From JAMCRM01 sp035561075 (lineage in GTDB: Bacteria; Acidobacteriota; Terriglobia; Bryobacterales; Bryobacteraceae): a DNA stretch of 64,000 nt. Shown piece by piece: positions 24,870-34,154 of this stretch. The translations under genes and the position numbers were made by a program. The notes under the pieces were generated by a model. That model was given only the letters and a program-made list of their open reading frames with translations. It was not told the DNA's origin and made no database searches. The stretch spans positions 8,417-72,416 of the forward strand of contig DATMYF010000084.1 in assembly GCA_035561075.1 (NCBI GenBank). The letters are read 5' to 3'. Numbering within the stretch: position 1 is the stretch's first letter; each line of letters opens with the position of its first letter.

Positions 24870-26465
24870 ATGCGCTTGCTGGCGTGCCTTCTCGCGATTC
24901 TGCCGTGCTGGGCGCAGACGGAGCAATGCTCCGTTGAAGGCCAGGTGTTTAGCCTTGCCACGGGCGAGCCGGTGAAGAAGGCGCAGATCATGCTGCGCCC
25001 CATGGGTTCGAGTTCGCGGCAGCCCTACGGCGCCCTCACCGACGCCGGGGGGCGCTTCTTGCTTGCGGACGTTCCAGCCGGCCGGTATGTTCTGACCGCG
25101 GAGCGTGCCGGCTTCGTCCAGTCCGAGTACGGCGCCGGCGGGGTGAGCCGTCGCGGCGGCACCATCACGCTGGCGCCCGGCCAACGCCTCAAAGACGTCG
25201 TCTTCCGGCTGACTCCGCACGGCGTGGTCACCGGCCGGGTGCTCGATGAAGACGGCGAACCCGTTGCCGGCGTGCAGGTGCAGGCCATGCGGTACGGCTA
25301 CATACAGGGCCGCCGCATGCTTAGGCCGGCCGCCTCTTCGACCACCAACGATATCGGCGAATACCGCCTGGCTGGCCTGCCGCCGGGCCGCTTTTACCTG
25401 AGCGCCACGTATCGCGCCGCGGCCATGTTCGGCGGCGGCGGCTCCGCAGACCAGTATGCCCCCACCTATTATCCGGGGACGGCCGACCCCGCAGCCGCCG
25501 CGCCGGTGCAGGTGGTCCAGGGCAACCAGTTGCGCGGCATGGATTTCGCGCTCACCCGTACCCGCACCGTGCGGGTGTCCGGACGCGTGTCAAATCCCGA
25601 CGCCACCGGCGGCTCGCGCAATGTGATGGTTTTCCTGATGCCTCGCGGCGGCGGGATGGGGGGCTACAGCAGCCGCAATTCCAGTGTGGTGCAGGAAGGC
25701 CGGTTCGAAATCGCCGGGGTGACTCCGGGAGCTTATACGATTGCCGCCCACTGGTATGAGGAGGGCCAGCGCTACACCGCCAGCCAGCCCATCGACGTCG
25801 GCAACGCCGGGGTAGACGACGTCAATCTCACGTTAGCGCCCGGCTTCGAACTGTCGGGGCGGGTCCGTATCGAGGGCGCCGCGGAAGCCCCGCTCGGCGA
25901 TGCCAGGGTCTCGCTTCGGCCGGCTAACGAGCTGGCGCTGGCGCCGCCTATGGGTGGACGGGTTCAGCCGGACGGCTCCTTCCAGCTCAATGCCGTCGCG
26001 CCGGACCATTACCGCGTGATGGTCTTCGGAATGCCGGAAAGCTGCTACCTCAAATCAGCGCGGCTCGGGGACTCGGAAATGCTCGAAAACGGCGCCACTG
26101 TCAACGCGGGTGCCGGACGGCTCGAAATCGTGCTCAGTTCCGCCGGCGGGCTGGTGGAGGGTCTGGCGCTCGATGAAAAGCAGCAGCCTGTGCCGGGGGC
26201 CGTGGTGGTGCTGGTGCCCGACGAGCGCCGACGCGATCGCCTGGAACTGTTCAAAAACGTCAACGCCGACCAGCACGGCCGCTTCACAATCCAGGGCATC
26301 GCTCCGGGCGATTACCGGCTATTCGCTTGGCAGGACGTCGATTCCGGCGCCTGGCAGGATCCGGAGTTCCTCAAACCTTTCGAGCGCAGCGCTGCAACGG
26401 TATCCCTCAAAGAGAACGGACGCGAGACCGTGCAGTTGAAGGTGCTCGCCAGCCAGGAGCGATGA
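24870..26465 (+). CDS. Secreted protein with repeated carboxypeptidase-regulatory-like domains
   Basis: This 531-residue protein has a signal peptide (LLACLLAILPCWAQT) followed by several beta-sandwich repeats of the carboxypeptidase-regulatory type. Each repeat begins with a G-x-V block and carries a G-x-Y/F-x-L/I core: VEGQVFSLATGEPVKKA with GRFLLADVPAGRYVL; VTGRVLDEDGEPVAGV with GEYRLAGLPPGRFYL; VSGRVSN with GRFEIAGVTPGAYTI; and VEGLALDEKQQPVPGA with GRFTIQGIAPGDYRL. No catalytic domain is seen, so a structural or binding role at the cell surface is likely. Two segments of this gene (25199-25342 and 26393-26465) recur as a decayed copy at 27541-27748, which shows that this region was duplicated. 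Confidence 0.85.
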   Translation: MRLLACLLAILPCWAQTEQCSVEGQVFSLATGEPVKKAQIMLRPMGSSSRQPYGALTDAGGRFLLADVPAGRYVLTAERAGFVQSEYGAGGVSRRGGTITLAPGQRLKDVVFRLTPHGVVTGRVLDEDGEPVAGVQVQAMRYGYIQGRRMLRPAASSTTNDIGEYRLAGLPPGRFYLSATYRAAAMFGGGGSADQYAPTYYPGTADPAAAAPVQVVQGNQLRGMDFALTRTRTVRVSGRVSNPDATGGSRNVMVFLMPRGGGMGGYSSRNSSVVQEGRFEIAGVTPGAYTIAAHWYEEGQRYTASQPIDVGNAGVDDVNLTLAPGFELSGRVRIEGAAEAPLGDARVSLRPANELALAPPMGGRVQPDGSFQLNAVAPDHYRVMVFGMPESCYLKSARLGDSEMLENGATVNAGAGRLEIVLSSAGGLVEGLALDEKQQPVPGAVVVLVPDERRRDRLELFKNVNADQHGRFTIQGIAPGDYRLFAWQDVDSGAWQDPEFLKPFERSAATVSLKENGRETVQLKVLASQER

Positions 26466-26604
26466 TCCGCGTCAGCCGCGGCACCCGGCGTGCATGCCTG
26501 CTCGGTATGGGTGCGAACACCCCGCAGCGCGCCAGCACCTGCTCCCGCACCTGCGCGGGTGTCCCGAACGGCAGCCCTGTGGGTGGTTACGCCGCCGCCG
26601 AGGC
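26466..26604 (-). pseudogene. Decayed fragment of the 3' end of a URO-D-family gene
   Basis: This stretch matches the 3' end of the intact URO-D-family gene at 27755-29023, including the shared blocks gcgtcagccgcgg, gcgtgcatgcctgc and gcagcgcgccagcacctgct. Compared with the intact copy it has lost about 50 bp and about 35 bp internally and ends near 26604, so it encodes nothing. It sits directly after the intact carboxypeptidase-regulatory gene, in the same arrangement as the decayed copy of that gene next to the intact URO-D gene. Confidence 0.85.
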
Positions 26605-26618
26605 CGGTGCTGTTTTAT

Positions 26619-26645
26619 ACTTACCGGAGATTCTCGTAAGTATCT
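26619..26645. repeat. Inverted repeat upstream of the frameshifted gene
   Basis: ATACTTAC at 26619-26626 and GTAAGTAT at 26638-26645 form a perfect eight-base dyad with an 11-base centre. It lies just right of the dead URO-D fragment, in noticeably AT-richer sequence, about 170 bp before the start of the frameshifted gene. It could be a regulator site or a hairpin; nothing else supports either. Confidence 0.45.
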
Positions 26646-26814
26646 TTCCCTTGCAGAGCGTAACTGGAGCGCCTATACTGCTGATGCCCGCTGGGCGATG
26701 CGACAGCCGTCCACAAATATGTGGGTGGCCATGTTATACCGAACTTAATTACTTGTGTTGCCCGAAGGATCATCAAGAGTTGGTGTGAGCGTTGCAAGGT
26801 CAGGAGTGAAGGAA

Positions 26815-27436
26815 ATGCGAAACCAAGTGATCTCGGCGTGTGCAGTTGGGTGCTATGCCGTTCACCTTCTTTCCGCAGCGAGTATACCTGTCATGGCCAA
26901 GCACCGTGAGCGCTCGGAGCTACTCGACGCCAGCGGACGCGTAGTGCGGACAGACGAGAAGGCGGGCGTCTATTTACGGTCTTCTTCTGGGACCCCTCTT
27001 CAAACGTGTCCCGGTGCTAGACGGTGTGCCGATGGAGTCTCTTGCTGTGTCCGTCATCCAGGATCCCGCCCGGCAAACAGTCACCACGATTCTCTATAAA
27101 GAGAAACTTGCAACGGTAATGCACAATGTTCCCATACGCCGTGAGCCGCGCACTTACGATTCGCAATCGATCACGGGCAATCGAACCGTCAATGGGATCG
27201 ACTGTATTGGGCGCAAGGTCATCTGCCGGGACATGAAAGCGGGCAGCTCTACCGACTGTGGAACGGCATGGTACTCGACGACTTACGACCTTCTTGTCAG
27301 CATCGAGGACGCTGAGACGTTTCCCGACGGTACGAAACGGCGCTCAAGTTGGGAACGGTACGACGTTGCCATCAGTGCAGAGCCCGAGACACAACTATTT
27401 GAGATTCCTGCGGGTTTCCAAATCAAAGACGAATAG
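26815..27436 (+). pseudogene. Frameshifted gene for a small secreted hypothetical protein
   Basis: An ATG at 26815 preceded by AGGAG begins a signal-peptide-like sequence (QVISACAVGCYAVHLLSA) and continues with RSELLDASGRVVRTDE in frame 1, but that frame becomes unrelated after about 26990. The continuation is in frame 2: VLDGVPMESLAVSVIQDPA, then VNGIDCIGRKVICRD, WYSTTYDLLVS and a C-terminal ETQLFEIPAGFQIKDE. The combined layout (S/GR-R-E, DP, V-G-x-C-G, WYS, LFxxPAxF) resembles a family of secreted acidobacterial hypothetical proteins of unknown function. A one-base indel between 26940 and 27014 would explain the break. It could be a real lesion or a sequencing error. The gene lies between two duplication remnants. 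Confidence 0.65.
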
Positions 27437-27522
27437 GATCGCAGCTTCCTGGTCGTAAGCGGCTGGGTAACCGCCTTGAGCATCAGTGGCGGATGGTGTT
27501 GGGCTGAGGCCCAGCCTTGGGT

Positions 27523-27547
27523 GCCCGCTTCGAGCGGGTTTCGTCTT
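27523..27547 (+). terminator. Possible intrinsic terminator
   Basis: CCCGCT at 27524-27529 pairs with AGCGGG at 27533-27538 around a TCG loop and is followed by TTTCGTCTT. It lies 87 bp after the end of the frameshifted gene. The stem is short and the T-run broken, so support is moderate. Confidence 0.4.
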
Positions 27548-27748
27548 CCGGCTGTTTCCCCACCGTGTGATCACCGGCCGGGTGCTCGATGACGGCGGCG
27601 AACCTGTCGCCGGCGTGCAGTGCAGGCCATGCGGTATGGGTACATACAGGGCCACCGCATGCTCAGGTCGGCCGCCTGTTCGCCGCGACGGTGTCCATGA
27701 AAGAGAACGGCCGCGAGACCGTTCAGTTGAAGTAACGAGGAGCGATAA
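27541..27748 (+). pseudogene. Decayed partial copy of the carboxypeptidase-regulatory-like gene
   Basis: About 140 bp here match 25199-25342 of the intact gene and are joined directly to about 60 bp matching its 3' end near 26393-26465, so roughly 1.05 kb has been deleted. Further small indels (for example a missing base in the segment encoding VAGVQVQAM) break the frame, and the copy ends in an early TAA after QLK. It abuts the intact URO-D-family gene exactly as the intact regulatory gene abuts the dead URO-D fragment. Confidence 0.88.
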
Positions 27749-27754
27749 TTCGCG

Positions 27755-29023
27755 TCAGCCGCGGCGCCCGTTGAACTCCTTCACCGCGTCGAACATGGCT
27801 GCCACGTTCTCCACCGGCGTGCATGCCTGCACGTTATGGACGCTGTTGAACACGAACCCTCCGCCGGGTGCGAACACCTCGCAGCGCGCCAGCACCTGCT
27901 CCCGCACTTGCGCGGGTGTTCCGAACGGCAGCACCTGTTGGGTGTCCACGCCGCCGCCCCAGAAGACGATGCGGTCACCGAATTCGGACTTCAGGCGCTC
28001 CGGTTCCATGTTGGCTGCGGAGCACTGCACCGGGTTTAAAATGTCGAAGCCCGCCTCGATGAACGACGGGATGAACTTCGCGGCCGATCCGCAGCAGTGC
28101 TTGAACGTCTTCCAGCCGGTGTGGGTGTGGACCCAATCGTTGATACGTTTGTAATACGGGAACCACAGCTCCCGGAAGGTGGCCACCGAACAGAACGAGG
28201 AAGTCTGGGTGCCGAAGTCCGTGCCGCAGAGATAGGCCACGTCCACATTCGCGCCCACGCGCGCGGCAATGCGCTCCAGGTTTCCGAGCGCCACCTCTAC
28301 CTGCCCGGAAAAGACGGCGTGGATGTAGTCGCGGCGGGTGCGCGTCGAGACGTACCACTCGGTGACGTCGCGGATGCCTCGGGGGTGTTTCAGCGCCACC
28401 CCGGCTACTTGCGAGATGTCGCCCAGTGCCGTGCCCCCGAAGCTGGCCAACACGGCGCGGCCGGTGGCGCGGGCCTCGCGCGCGGCGGTTTCAAGGAAGT
28501 CCAGCTCGCTTTCTGAAATAGGTCCGTACTCCTCCAGGTTATCGCGCGGGTCGAGGCGCTCTTCTACGATCGGCTCCTGGCGGGTAATGTTATCGAAGAA
28601 GTAACCGCCCTGTGGCATGCGCGCCGAGGGTGGCGCGGACGTGTCGCCCTCCGGGTAGAGCAGGGTATCGCCGTTCGCGTCGATGGTGACGTTGAAGCCG
28701 CCGGGGACCAGTACCTCCAGGCCATCGTACAGGCGCCACGATTTCCAGTTATCCGTGGGAAAGCCATAGCGGGTGTTCAGGCGCCAGAGTCCCTGGGTAT
28801 CGATGCCTAGGATCTCCTTCAGGTCGGGAGCGATCTCACCCAGCATCTGGCCTGGCTCGATGACCTTCACGGGGTCGTTGCCCAAACCGTAGTAGCGGCG
28901 CAGTGCTGCCATTACGCTCACATGCATTCCGGTGATGTTGCTGGAGCCGAAATCAACGGGAAGACGGTCGGGCTCGGTGTGCGCTACGGCAGCGAGCACT
29001 CGGTTTCTGGAAGCGCCTGGCAT
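27755..29023 (-). CDS. Uroporphyrinogen decarboxylase-fold (URO-D family) protein, methyltransferase-like
   Basis: This 422-residue TIM-barrel protein belongs to the URO-D superfamily, which includes heme-pathway HemE and the zinc-dependent methylcobamide:CoM methyltransferases. Recognisable blocks are NRVLAAVAHTEPDRLPVDFG at the N-terminus, FCSVATFRELWFPYYKRI, FKHCCGSAAKFIPSFIEAG and a late VFNSVHNVQACTPVENV. The length exceeds HemE and the arginine-rich HemE N-terminus is absent, so heme synthesis is unlikely. The His-Cys pair in FKHCCG sits where methyltransferase members bind zinc. Such genes are often linked to O-demethylation or sugar catabolism, but no corrinoid protein is adjacent. 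The ATG at 29023 is preferred over a TTG two codons upstream. Its last 140 bp have a decayed copy at 26466. Confidence 0.85.
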   Translation of the reverse strand: MPGASRNRVLAAVAHTEPDRLPVDFGSSNITGMHVSVMAALRRYYGLGNDPVKVIEPGQMLGEIAPDLKEILGIDTQGLWRLNTRYGFPTDNWKSWRLYDGLEVLVPGGFNVTIDANGDTLLYPEGDTSAPPSARMPQGGYFFDNITRQEPIVEERLDPRDNLEEYGPISESELDFLETAAREARATGRAVLASFGGTALGDISQVAGVALKHPRGIRDVTEWYVSTRTRRDYIHAVFSGQVEVALGNLERIAARVGANVDVAYLCGTDFGTQTSSFCSVATFRELWFPYYKRINDWVHTHTGWKTFKHCCGSAAKFIPSFIEAGFDILNPVQCSAANMEPERLKSEFGDRIVFWGGGVDTQQVLPFGTPAQVREQVLARCEVFAPGGGFVFNSVHNVQACTPVENVAAMFDAVKEFNGRRG

Positions 29024-29110
29024 CGCCAAGCATTGTAACAGCGCGGGGATTCCGCGGCGTTGCGAAGCAGCCCCGTTTGTGACGACAATGATAGCCCGGA
29101 GGACGAACGA

Positions 29111-29638
29111 ATGCGGTTAATCCCGGTTTCCATCCTCGCCCTCGCACTGGCCGCCGGCCTTTGCGCGGACGAGAAAGAGGCAATCACCAAACACTGGAAG
29201 ACCTCGGACGAGTTTACCCTCGCGGTGGCGGAAGCCATGCCCGCGGAGTCCTGGAACTTCTCGCCCAGTCCCGAGGAAATGGGCTTCGGCAAGCTCATGG
29301 TTCACTTCGCCTTCTACAACAACATGGTGGCGGGCAGGGTGAGCGGGATGCAGGCGCCGGCCCCGCCCGAAAAGATCGCGGCCGTGAACAAGGACCCCAA
29401 GGGCACCATCGACAAGCAAACCACCATCCAGTACCTGAAGGATTCCGTGGCGTTCTGCGAGAAGGCGCTGGCCGAGGTGACCGCGGCCAAACTGGACGAA
29501 ACGTTCGGCCCTGAAGGGCGCCGCAGCACCGGCCGCGAGGCCCTCTGGGGAGCCTTCACCCACACCGCGCACCACCGCGGGCAGGCGGAAGTCTACCTGC
29601 GGGTGAAGGGTATTCAGCCGCCGAAGTACCGCTTCTAA
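29111..29638 (+). CDS. Exported DinB-family protein
   Basis: This 175-residue protein combines a signal peptide (LIPVSILALALAAGLCAD) with a DinB four-helix bundle. The three metal-ligand histidines expected of the fold are present: one in MVHFAFYNN and two in the HTAHHRGQAEVYLR block near the C-terminus. DinB-fold enzymes include thiol-dependent S-transferases acting on bacillithiol or mycothiol; an exported version is common in Acidobacteria and its role is not known. The ATG at 29111 follows GGAGGA closely. It converges with the Hsp70 operon, overlapping its last stop codon by four bases. Confidence 0.88.
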   Translation: MRLIPVSILALALAAGLCADEKEAITKHWKTSDEFTLAVAEAMPAESWNFSPSPEEMGFGKLMVHFAFYNNMVAGRVSGMQAPAPPEKIAAVNKDPKGTIDKQTTIQYLKDSVAFCEKALAEVTAAKLDETFGPEGRRSTGREALWGAFTHTAHHRGQAEVYLRVKGIQPPKYRF

Positions 29639-32298
29639 ACCGGCTCCGGTGATTCCGGCCCGGCCAGCACCAGGCCTGAGGGCAGTTCCTCGCCGAAGAT
29701 GCGGCCCAGGGCGCGCTCGTCCTCCTCTTCGCCGTCGAGGATGGGGAGATAGCGGTCCGCACTGGGCAGGCTCTCCAGGCGCCGGCGCACCGTGGTCTGC
29801 GTTGTAGGGGAGAGGTCCCGCACGGGGTCTTCCGTACGGCGCGCGATCAAGGCCAGGGCCTCGGCCGCCTTATCAACGTGGAGCAGCGCCTCTACCCAGC
29901 GGGTGGCCACCGTTGGCGGCACAACAAGGTTGATCGGCCCGTAGAACAGCTTGCGCGCGCCCAACCGCGAGAGGCACCACAGCTCGGTTTCGCGGTAATC
30001 GCCGGCCTTGATGCGCCGCACGATGGTGTCCCCCAGCTCCGTCTTCGTGCCCACGGGCAGCAGTTCCAGGCTGGCTGCCGTGCGCCACATTTCGCGCAGC
30101 AGGCTGGTGTTGACACGGGGCGCTTTCTTGCCGGCTTTCGGCAGCAGGAAGGGCGACAGCCGCTGGTAAATATCCACCTGCTGGTTGCGGTTGAGGCCCC
30201 CAGCCACGCGTCCCCAGAAGATCCACCACTCGATCTCGCACTGCACCTGGTTGCCGTACTGTAAGCCCTGTGCGTAGACCCGGCGCGCCTGCTCGACGCG
30301 CCAGTCGTCACCCGGGAAGCCGAAACCGGGGCGCAGGCAGAAGCCGCCCAGGTTGAGCCACCGGACCTCGTACGCGGGGCTCTTCTTGCGGCCGTCCGCG
30401 GATTCAAGAAACGCGTCTCCCATCTTCCGGATGGCGTCCACCGGCCACGAGTTCTTCCCCAGCCCCATGGCCTGTTCGAGCTTCGCGGGAACCTCTTCGG
30501 GCGCCACGGGCGACTTCGCGTTGGTAGAAAATACTGCCCGGATCAGCTCCAGCGACTGCGCCAGCGCCTCTTCGCTCACCACCGCGGCGGCGCGCTTTTC
30601 CACCTTCTTCTCGGCGGCCGCCTTGCGCAGTTCGAATTGCAGGCGCCAGCGGTTCTCGCTGATTTTCGAATCGGCCCACGTTTCAAGCGTCCCGATCTCC
30701 GTCAATCGCGCTCCCAGCTTCACCGGGATGAGCCGCTCCCCCGCCTTGCGGCCGAAGCGGATCACCGCGTTGAGCGGCGCGTGCATGTGGAGGTCTGGGT
30801 CCGCCGCATCGAATTCCACCACCCCTCCCAAGGGGTCATCCGTACGGGTGAGCGAGCTGTACAGCCGGAACGACACGGGGCGGTTGGCCACCAGTTGCAG
30901 GCGCTCGTCGTCGATTTCGAGCGTGGCCCCTTCCTCTGCGCCGCGCGGCACGAGGCACACGGTAGACACTTTTTCCGCCCGCGCTTCCCCGATGCCGATG
31001 TAGTAAGTCCGGGGCAGGCCGCCGCGCACCAGCACGCCGCTGCCGGTAGCGCGCACATAGGAGTAGTACGCCGCGCCCGCGGCCACCGCGAGATCCAGGT
31101 CGCGGTTTTCGAAGATCTCGGGCCGCCGCCCGTACCAGTGCTCGATCACATCCGCCACGCGGTTGCGCAGCACGTCGGGAATGAAGAAGCCGCCGTTGAA
31201 AAGAATGGCGTCCGGCACTTCCCCGGCCGATTCCAGGAACTGGTTCAGATGGCGGGTAATCGACGGGTCCGAAACATACGGCAGCCCCAGTTCGCGGAAG
31301 AGGCTGCGTTTCTCATCCTTCGGTAAATCGCCGCGTTGGGTGATCGGCAGAAAGCCGTCGAGCGCCAGTTCCAACGCCTCTTCGCGCAGGATTTCGGTCT
31401 TGAGCGTGCGCCCTATCAGCGCCGTCCCGGTCCCCAGCACGGTGATCTCGACACTCTTCAGATGCGGATCCAGCAGCAGCCGCTCCTTAGCCGCCGAACA
31501 CTGCCGCCGCAAGCCGCTGCGCTGCCGGATGGAGAGTGGCGTCCCGAGCTTGGTTTCCACCAGCCAGGCGAGTGTCAGGTCCAGGTTGTCGCCGCCCAGC
31601 AGCAGGTGGCGGCCGACGGAGGTGCGGGTGAAGTTCACCAGGTCGCCCTCGCGGCTTACCCGGATGAGGCTGAAGTCGCTGGTGCCGCCTCCGACGTCGC
31701 AGACCAGTACGATCTGGCCGTCCCGCAGCAGCCGCCGCGATTGCGTGAAGTTGTTGGCGATCCACGAATAGAACGCCGCCGCCGGCTCTTCGAGCAGCGT
31801 GATCTTTTCCAGGCCGGCCTCGCGCGCCGCCATCACGGTCAGCTCGCGCGCCTCTTCGTCGAAGGACGCCGGCACCGTGAGGACGATGTCCTGCTCCGCC
31901 AGCGGCAGCCCCGTGGCTTTGTCCCACTCGTCGCGGAATTTCGCCAGGAAACGCGACGAGACTTCCACCGGTGAGAGCACCCGGCCGGTCTCCTGGGAAT
32001 CCCACGGCAGGATTTTGGCGGTGCGGTCCACGTCGGGGTTCGAGAGCCAGCTCTTTACCGAGTGCACCAGTTTGGTGGGCACCAAGGCGCCCTGCTCGCG
32101 CGCGTACTCCCCAATGGGCTGGCTGTCCTCCAGGAACAGGAAAGATGGCAGCGTGCGCCGCGCCTCCACACGCCCGGGCGCCACCGCCTGCGGCGTTTCG
32201 AAAATGTGGATGGGGGGAAAGTCGCGGTCGCCGGCTTCGCCGGGATCAATAAACGCCAGGGCCGAATTCGTGGTCCCCAGGTCGATTCCGATTTTCAT
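29635..32298 (-). CDS. Hsp70-family protein with a long C-terminal extension (DUF3731-like)
   Basis: This 887-residue protein opens with an actin/Hsp70 ATPase domain: GIDLGTTNSALAFID (phosphate 1), LVCDVGGGTSDFSLI (phosphate 2) and ILFNGGFFIPDVLRNRV. The usual DnaK substrate-binding beta-sandwich with EEVD-type tail is not recognisable; instead about 350 residues follow, rich in tryptophan and arginine (WLNLGGFCLRPGFGFPGDDW, WWIFWGRVAGGLNRNQQVDI, LWCLSRLGARKLFYGPINLV), which fits the DUF3731 region found in this Hsp70 subgroup. It is the last gene of a DUF2760-Hsp70-Hsp70 operon and starts in an ATGA overlap with the gene before it. No DnaJ or GrpE is nearby, so it probably works with its operon partners instead of as a general chaperone. 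Confidence 0.9.
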   Translation of the reverse strand: MKIGIDLGTTNSALAFIDPGEAGDRDFPPIHIFETPQAVAPGRVEARRTLPSFLFLEDSQPIGEYAREQGALVPTKLVHSVKSWLSNPDVDRTAKILPWDSQETGRVLSPVEVSSRFLAKFRDEWDKATGLPLAEQDIVLTVPASFDEEARELTVMAAREAGLEKITLLEEPAAAFYSWIANNFTQSRRLLRDGQIVLVCDVGGGTSDFSLIRVSREGDLVNFTRTSVGRHLLLGGDNLDLTLAWLVETKLGTPLSIRQRSGLRRQCSAAKERLLLDPHLKSVEITVLGTGTALIGRTLKTEILREEALELALDGFLPITQRGDLPKDEKRSLFRELGLPYVSDPSITRHLNQFLESAGEVPDAILFNGGFFIPDVLRNRVADVIEHWYGRRPEIFENRDLDLAVAAGAAYYSYVRATGSGVLVRGGLPRTYYIGIGEARAEKVSTVCLVPRGAEEGATLEIDDERLQLVANRPVSFRLYSSLTRTDDPLGGVVEFDAADPDLHMHAPLNAVIRFGRKAGERLIPVKLGARLTEIGTLETWADSKISENRWRLQFELRKAAAEKKVEKRAAAVVSEEALAQSLELIRAVFSTNAKSPVAPEEVPAKLEQAMGLGKNSWPVDAIRKMGDAFLESADGRKKSPAYEVRWLNLGGFCLRPGFGFPGDDWRVEQARRVYAQGLQYGNQVQCEIEWWIFWGRVAGGLNRNQQVDIYQRLSPFLLPKAGKKAPRVNTSLLREMWRTAASLELLPVGTKTELGDTIVRRIKAGDYRETELWCLSRLGARKLFYGPINLVVPPTVATRWVEALLHVDKAAEALALIARRTEDPVRDLSPTTQTTVRRRLESLPSADRYLPILDGEEEDERALGRIFGEELPSGLVLAGPESPEPV

Positions 32299-34124
32299 GT
32301 TTCTACGCGTTCACGTACGTTGAATTCGAGCTTCCAGCGGCGCCCGTCGCGCGCCACGCACCATAGTTGCAGCATACCGGTTTCGGTCACCACGGTTTCG
32401 AAGGAGACCGGCACCACGTCCGCGCCGTTGCCGCTCGCGGGAAGCTCGACCCCCATGGGAGGTAGTTCCTGTAAATCGTCTCCTACGTCCTCGATCAAGT
32501 CGCCCGGCTGGTCATTTTTGCGAGCGGCTGAGGTGAAAAACCGGAACTCCGCGGGCTCCCCTACCACCAGCCCGAACTCGCGCCCGGCGATGCGCTGGTC
32601 CGTGCCTTCCTCCATACCGAAGGGCACCACCGTCAAGGCCTTGAGCGGCGCTGTGAAACCCGGGACGGACGGCATGGCGCTCTCAATCGCCACATAGTAG
32701 CTGCGGGCGACGCCGCCGCGAATGCGCACGCCGCGTCCGCGCCGCGCCAGGCCATAGTAGGTCGCGCCGCGCGAAACCGCGTGCATCAAGTCTTCGCCGC
32801 TCAACGGTTCGACGGCCGGGAAGCCCTCTTCCGCCAGCCAGTTGTCGAGCGTGGTGAGCAGGCGTTCCCGTACCAGCCGCGCGTTCAATACTCCGCCGTT
32901 GAACAGCACGTGTGTGGGGCAGGCCAGTCCGCTGGGGCCGCGCCGCACCGCCCCGTGTTCTGCCGATGAGGCCTGTTGCCGCAGGAAACGAGCCATGTGC
33001 CGGGTGACCGCCGCATCCGCCGCGTACGGCAGCCCCAGTTCCTGCAGCCCTACCTTGCGCGCGCGTTGCGGCATGTCCTGGCTCGAGACCGTGGGGAAGA
33101 AACCGTCCAGCAGCACGCGTTCGATATCGGAAAGAGTGAGCGACGCCTTGATGGTGCCGCCCACCAGTCCGGTACCCTTTCCCAGGATTGTGACGGGCTC
33201 CTCGGTTGAGGCGGCGCCCGGCTCCAACAGTTTCTCTTTGGCGGTGCGGCAGTTGTTCCAAAGGGCCTGCAACTGAAACCCGTCGATGCGAGTGCCCTTT
33301 TCGGCCAGCCGGTCGGCCACCACGCGGGCCAGCGCCAAGTCGATGTTATCGCCGCCCAAAAGGATGTGCTCCCCCACGGCCACGCGGTCGAGCGCCAGTT
33401 CGCCGGCACGCTCCGTCACGGCGATGAGGGTGAAATCCGTGGTGCCGCCCCCGATATCCACTACCAGGATGAGGTCCCCCACGTTGACGCGTTCGCGCCA
33501 GTCGCGGTGGCGGTCGATCCAGGCGTAAAAGGCGGCCTGTGGCTCTTCGAGCAGGGTGACGTTGCGGTACCCGGCGTCTTCGGCGGCGCGCTGCGTCAGT
33601 TCACGGGCGACGGCATCGAAGGACGCCGGCACGGTCACCAGCACGTCCTGCTCGTGGAACGGCGCCTCTGGCATCTTGATGTCCCAACCGCGCTGGAGGT
33701 GTTCGAGATACCGGCGGCTGGCCTCCACCGGGGAGAGCTTCGGGACGCCTTCGGGCGCGCGGAACGGCAGGATCGGGGCGGTGCGGTCCACCCCGGAATG
33801 CGAGAGCCACGATTTGGCCGAAGTCACCAGCCGGCCGGCGTTTTCGACCCCGCGCTTCTGCGCCAGGCGACCCACCACAGCCTCGGGGCTCGGGTCCCAG
33901 GGCAGCGCCAGCGTCCCTTGAGGGAAATCTGTCGCACCCGGCAGATATATGAATGACGGCAGCAGGTCCGGGTCCCGCACCTCCCCCGGATTCACCAGTT
34001 GCGGCACCCCAAGCAGGCGCACTTCGGGCGATGCAAAGGGATCCGCTTCCGGCTTGGCCTCCGCATAGGCCATGGCGGAGTTAGTGGTCCCCAGGTCGAT
34101 GCCGATGACGTACTTCGGTTCCAA
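32295..34124 (-). CDS. Hsp70-family protein (second, shorter paralogue)
   Basis: This 609-residue protein carries the full Hsp70 ATPase signature: VIGIDLGTTNSAMAYAE, ILVVDIGGGTTDFTLIAV, LLGGDNIDLALARVV and VLFNGGVLNARLVRERL. A beta-rich C-terminal segment of about 130 residues resembles the start of a DnaK substrate domain but is shorter, lacking the helical lid. The start is a TTG at 34124 with GGGAGGT a few bases upstream. The stop overlaps the start of the longer Hsp70 gene (ATGA), so the two should be made in fixed ratio. It follows the DUF2760 gene by 30 bp. Confidence 0.9.
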   Translation of the reverse strand: MEPKYVIGIDLGTTNSAMAYAEAKPEADPFASPEVRLLGVPQLVNPGEVRDPDLLPSFIYLPGATDFPQGTLALPWDPSPEAVVGRLAQKRGVENAGRLVTSAKSWLSHSGVDRTAPILPFRAPEGVPKLSPVEASRRYLEHLQRGWDIKMPEAPFHEQDVLVTVPASFDAVARELTQRAAEDAGYRNVTLLEEPQAAFYAWIDRHRDWRERVNVGDLILVVDIGGGTTDFTLIAVTERAGELALDRVAVGEHILLGGDNIDLALARVVADRLAEKGTRIDGFQLQALWNNCRTAKEKLLEPGAASTEEPVTILGKGTGLVGGTIKASLTLSDIERVLLDGFFPTVSSQDMPQRARKVGLQELGLPYAADAAVTRHMARFLRQQASSAEHGAVRRGPSGLACPTHVLFNGGVLNARLVRERLLTTLDNWLAEEGFPAVEPLSGEDLMHAVSRGATYYGLARRGRGVRIRGGVARSYYVAIESAMPSVPGFTAPLKALTVVPFGMEEGTDQRIAGREFGLVVGEPAEFRFFTSAARKNDQPGDLIEDVGDDLQELPPMGVELPASGNGADVVPVSFETVVTETGMLQLWCVARDGRRWKLEFNVRERVET

Positions 34125-34154
34125 ATTACCTCCCGGGATGACGCCCCCGCGGCG

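Noticed and set aside
23327..25003. Long open frame antisense to the DUF4139 gene
   Set aside because: No motif or ribosome site; the plus-strand gene has clear family blocks and a signal peptide.
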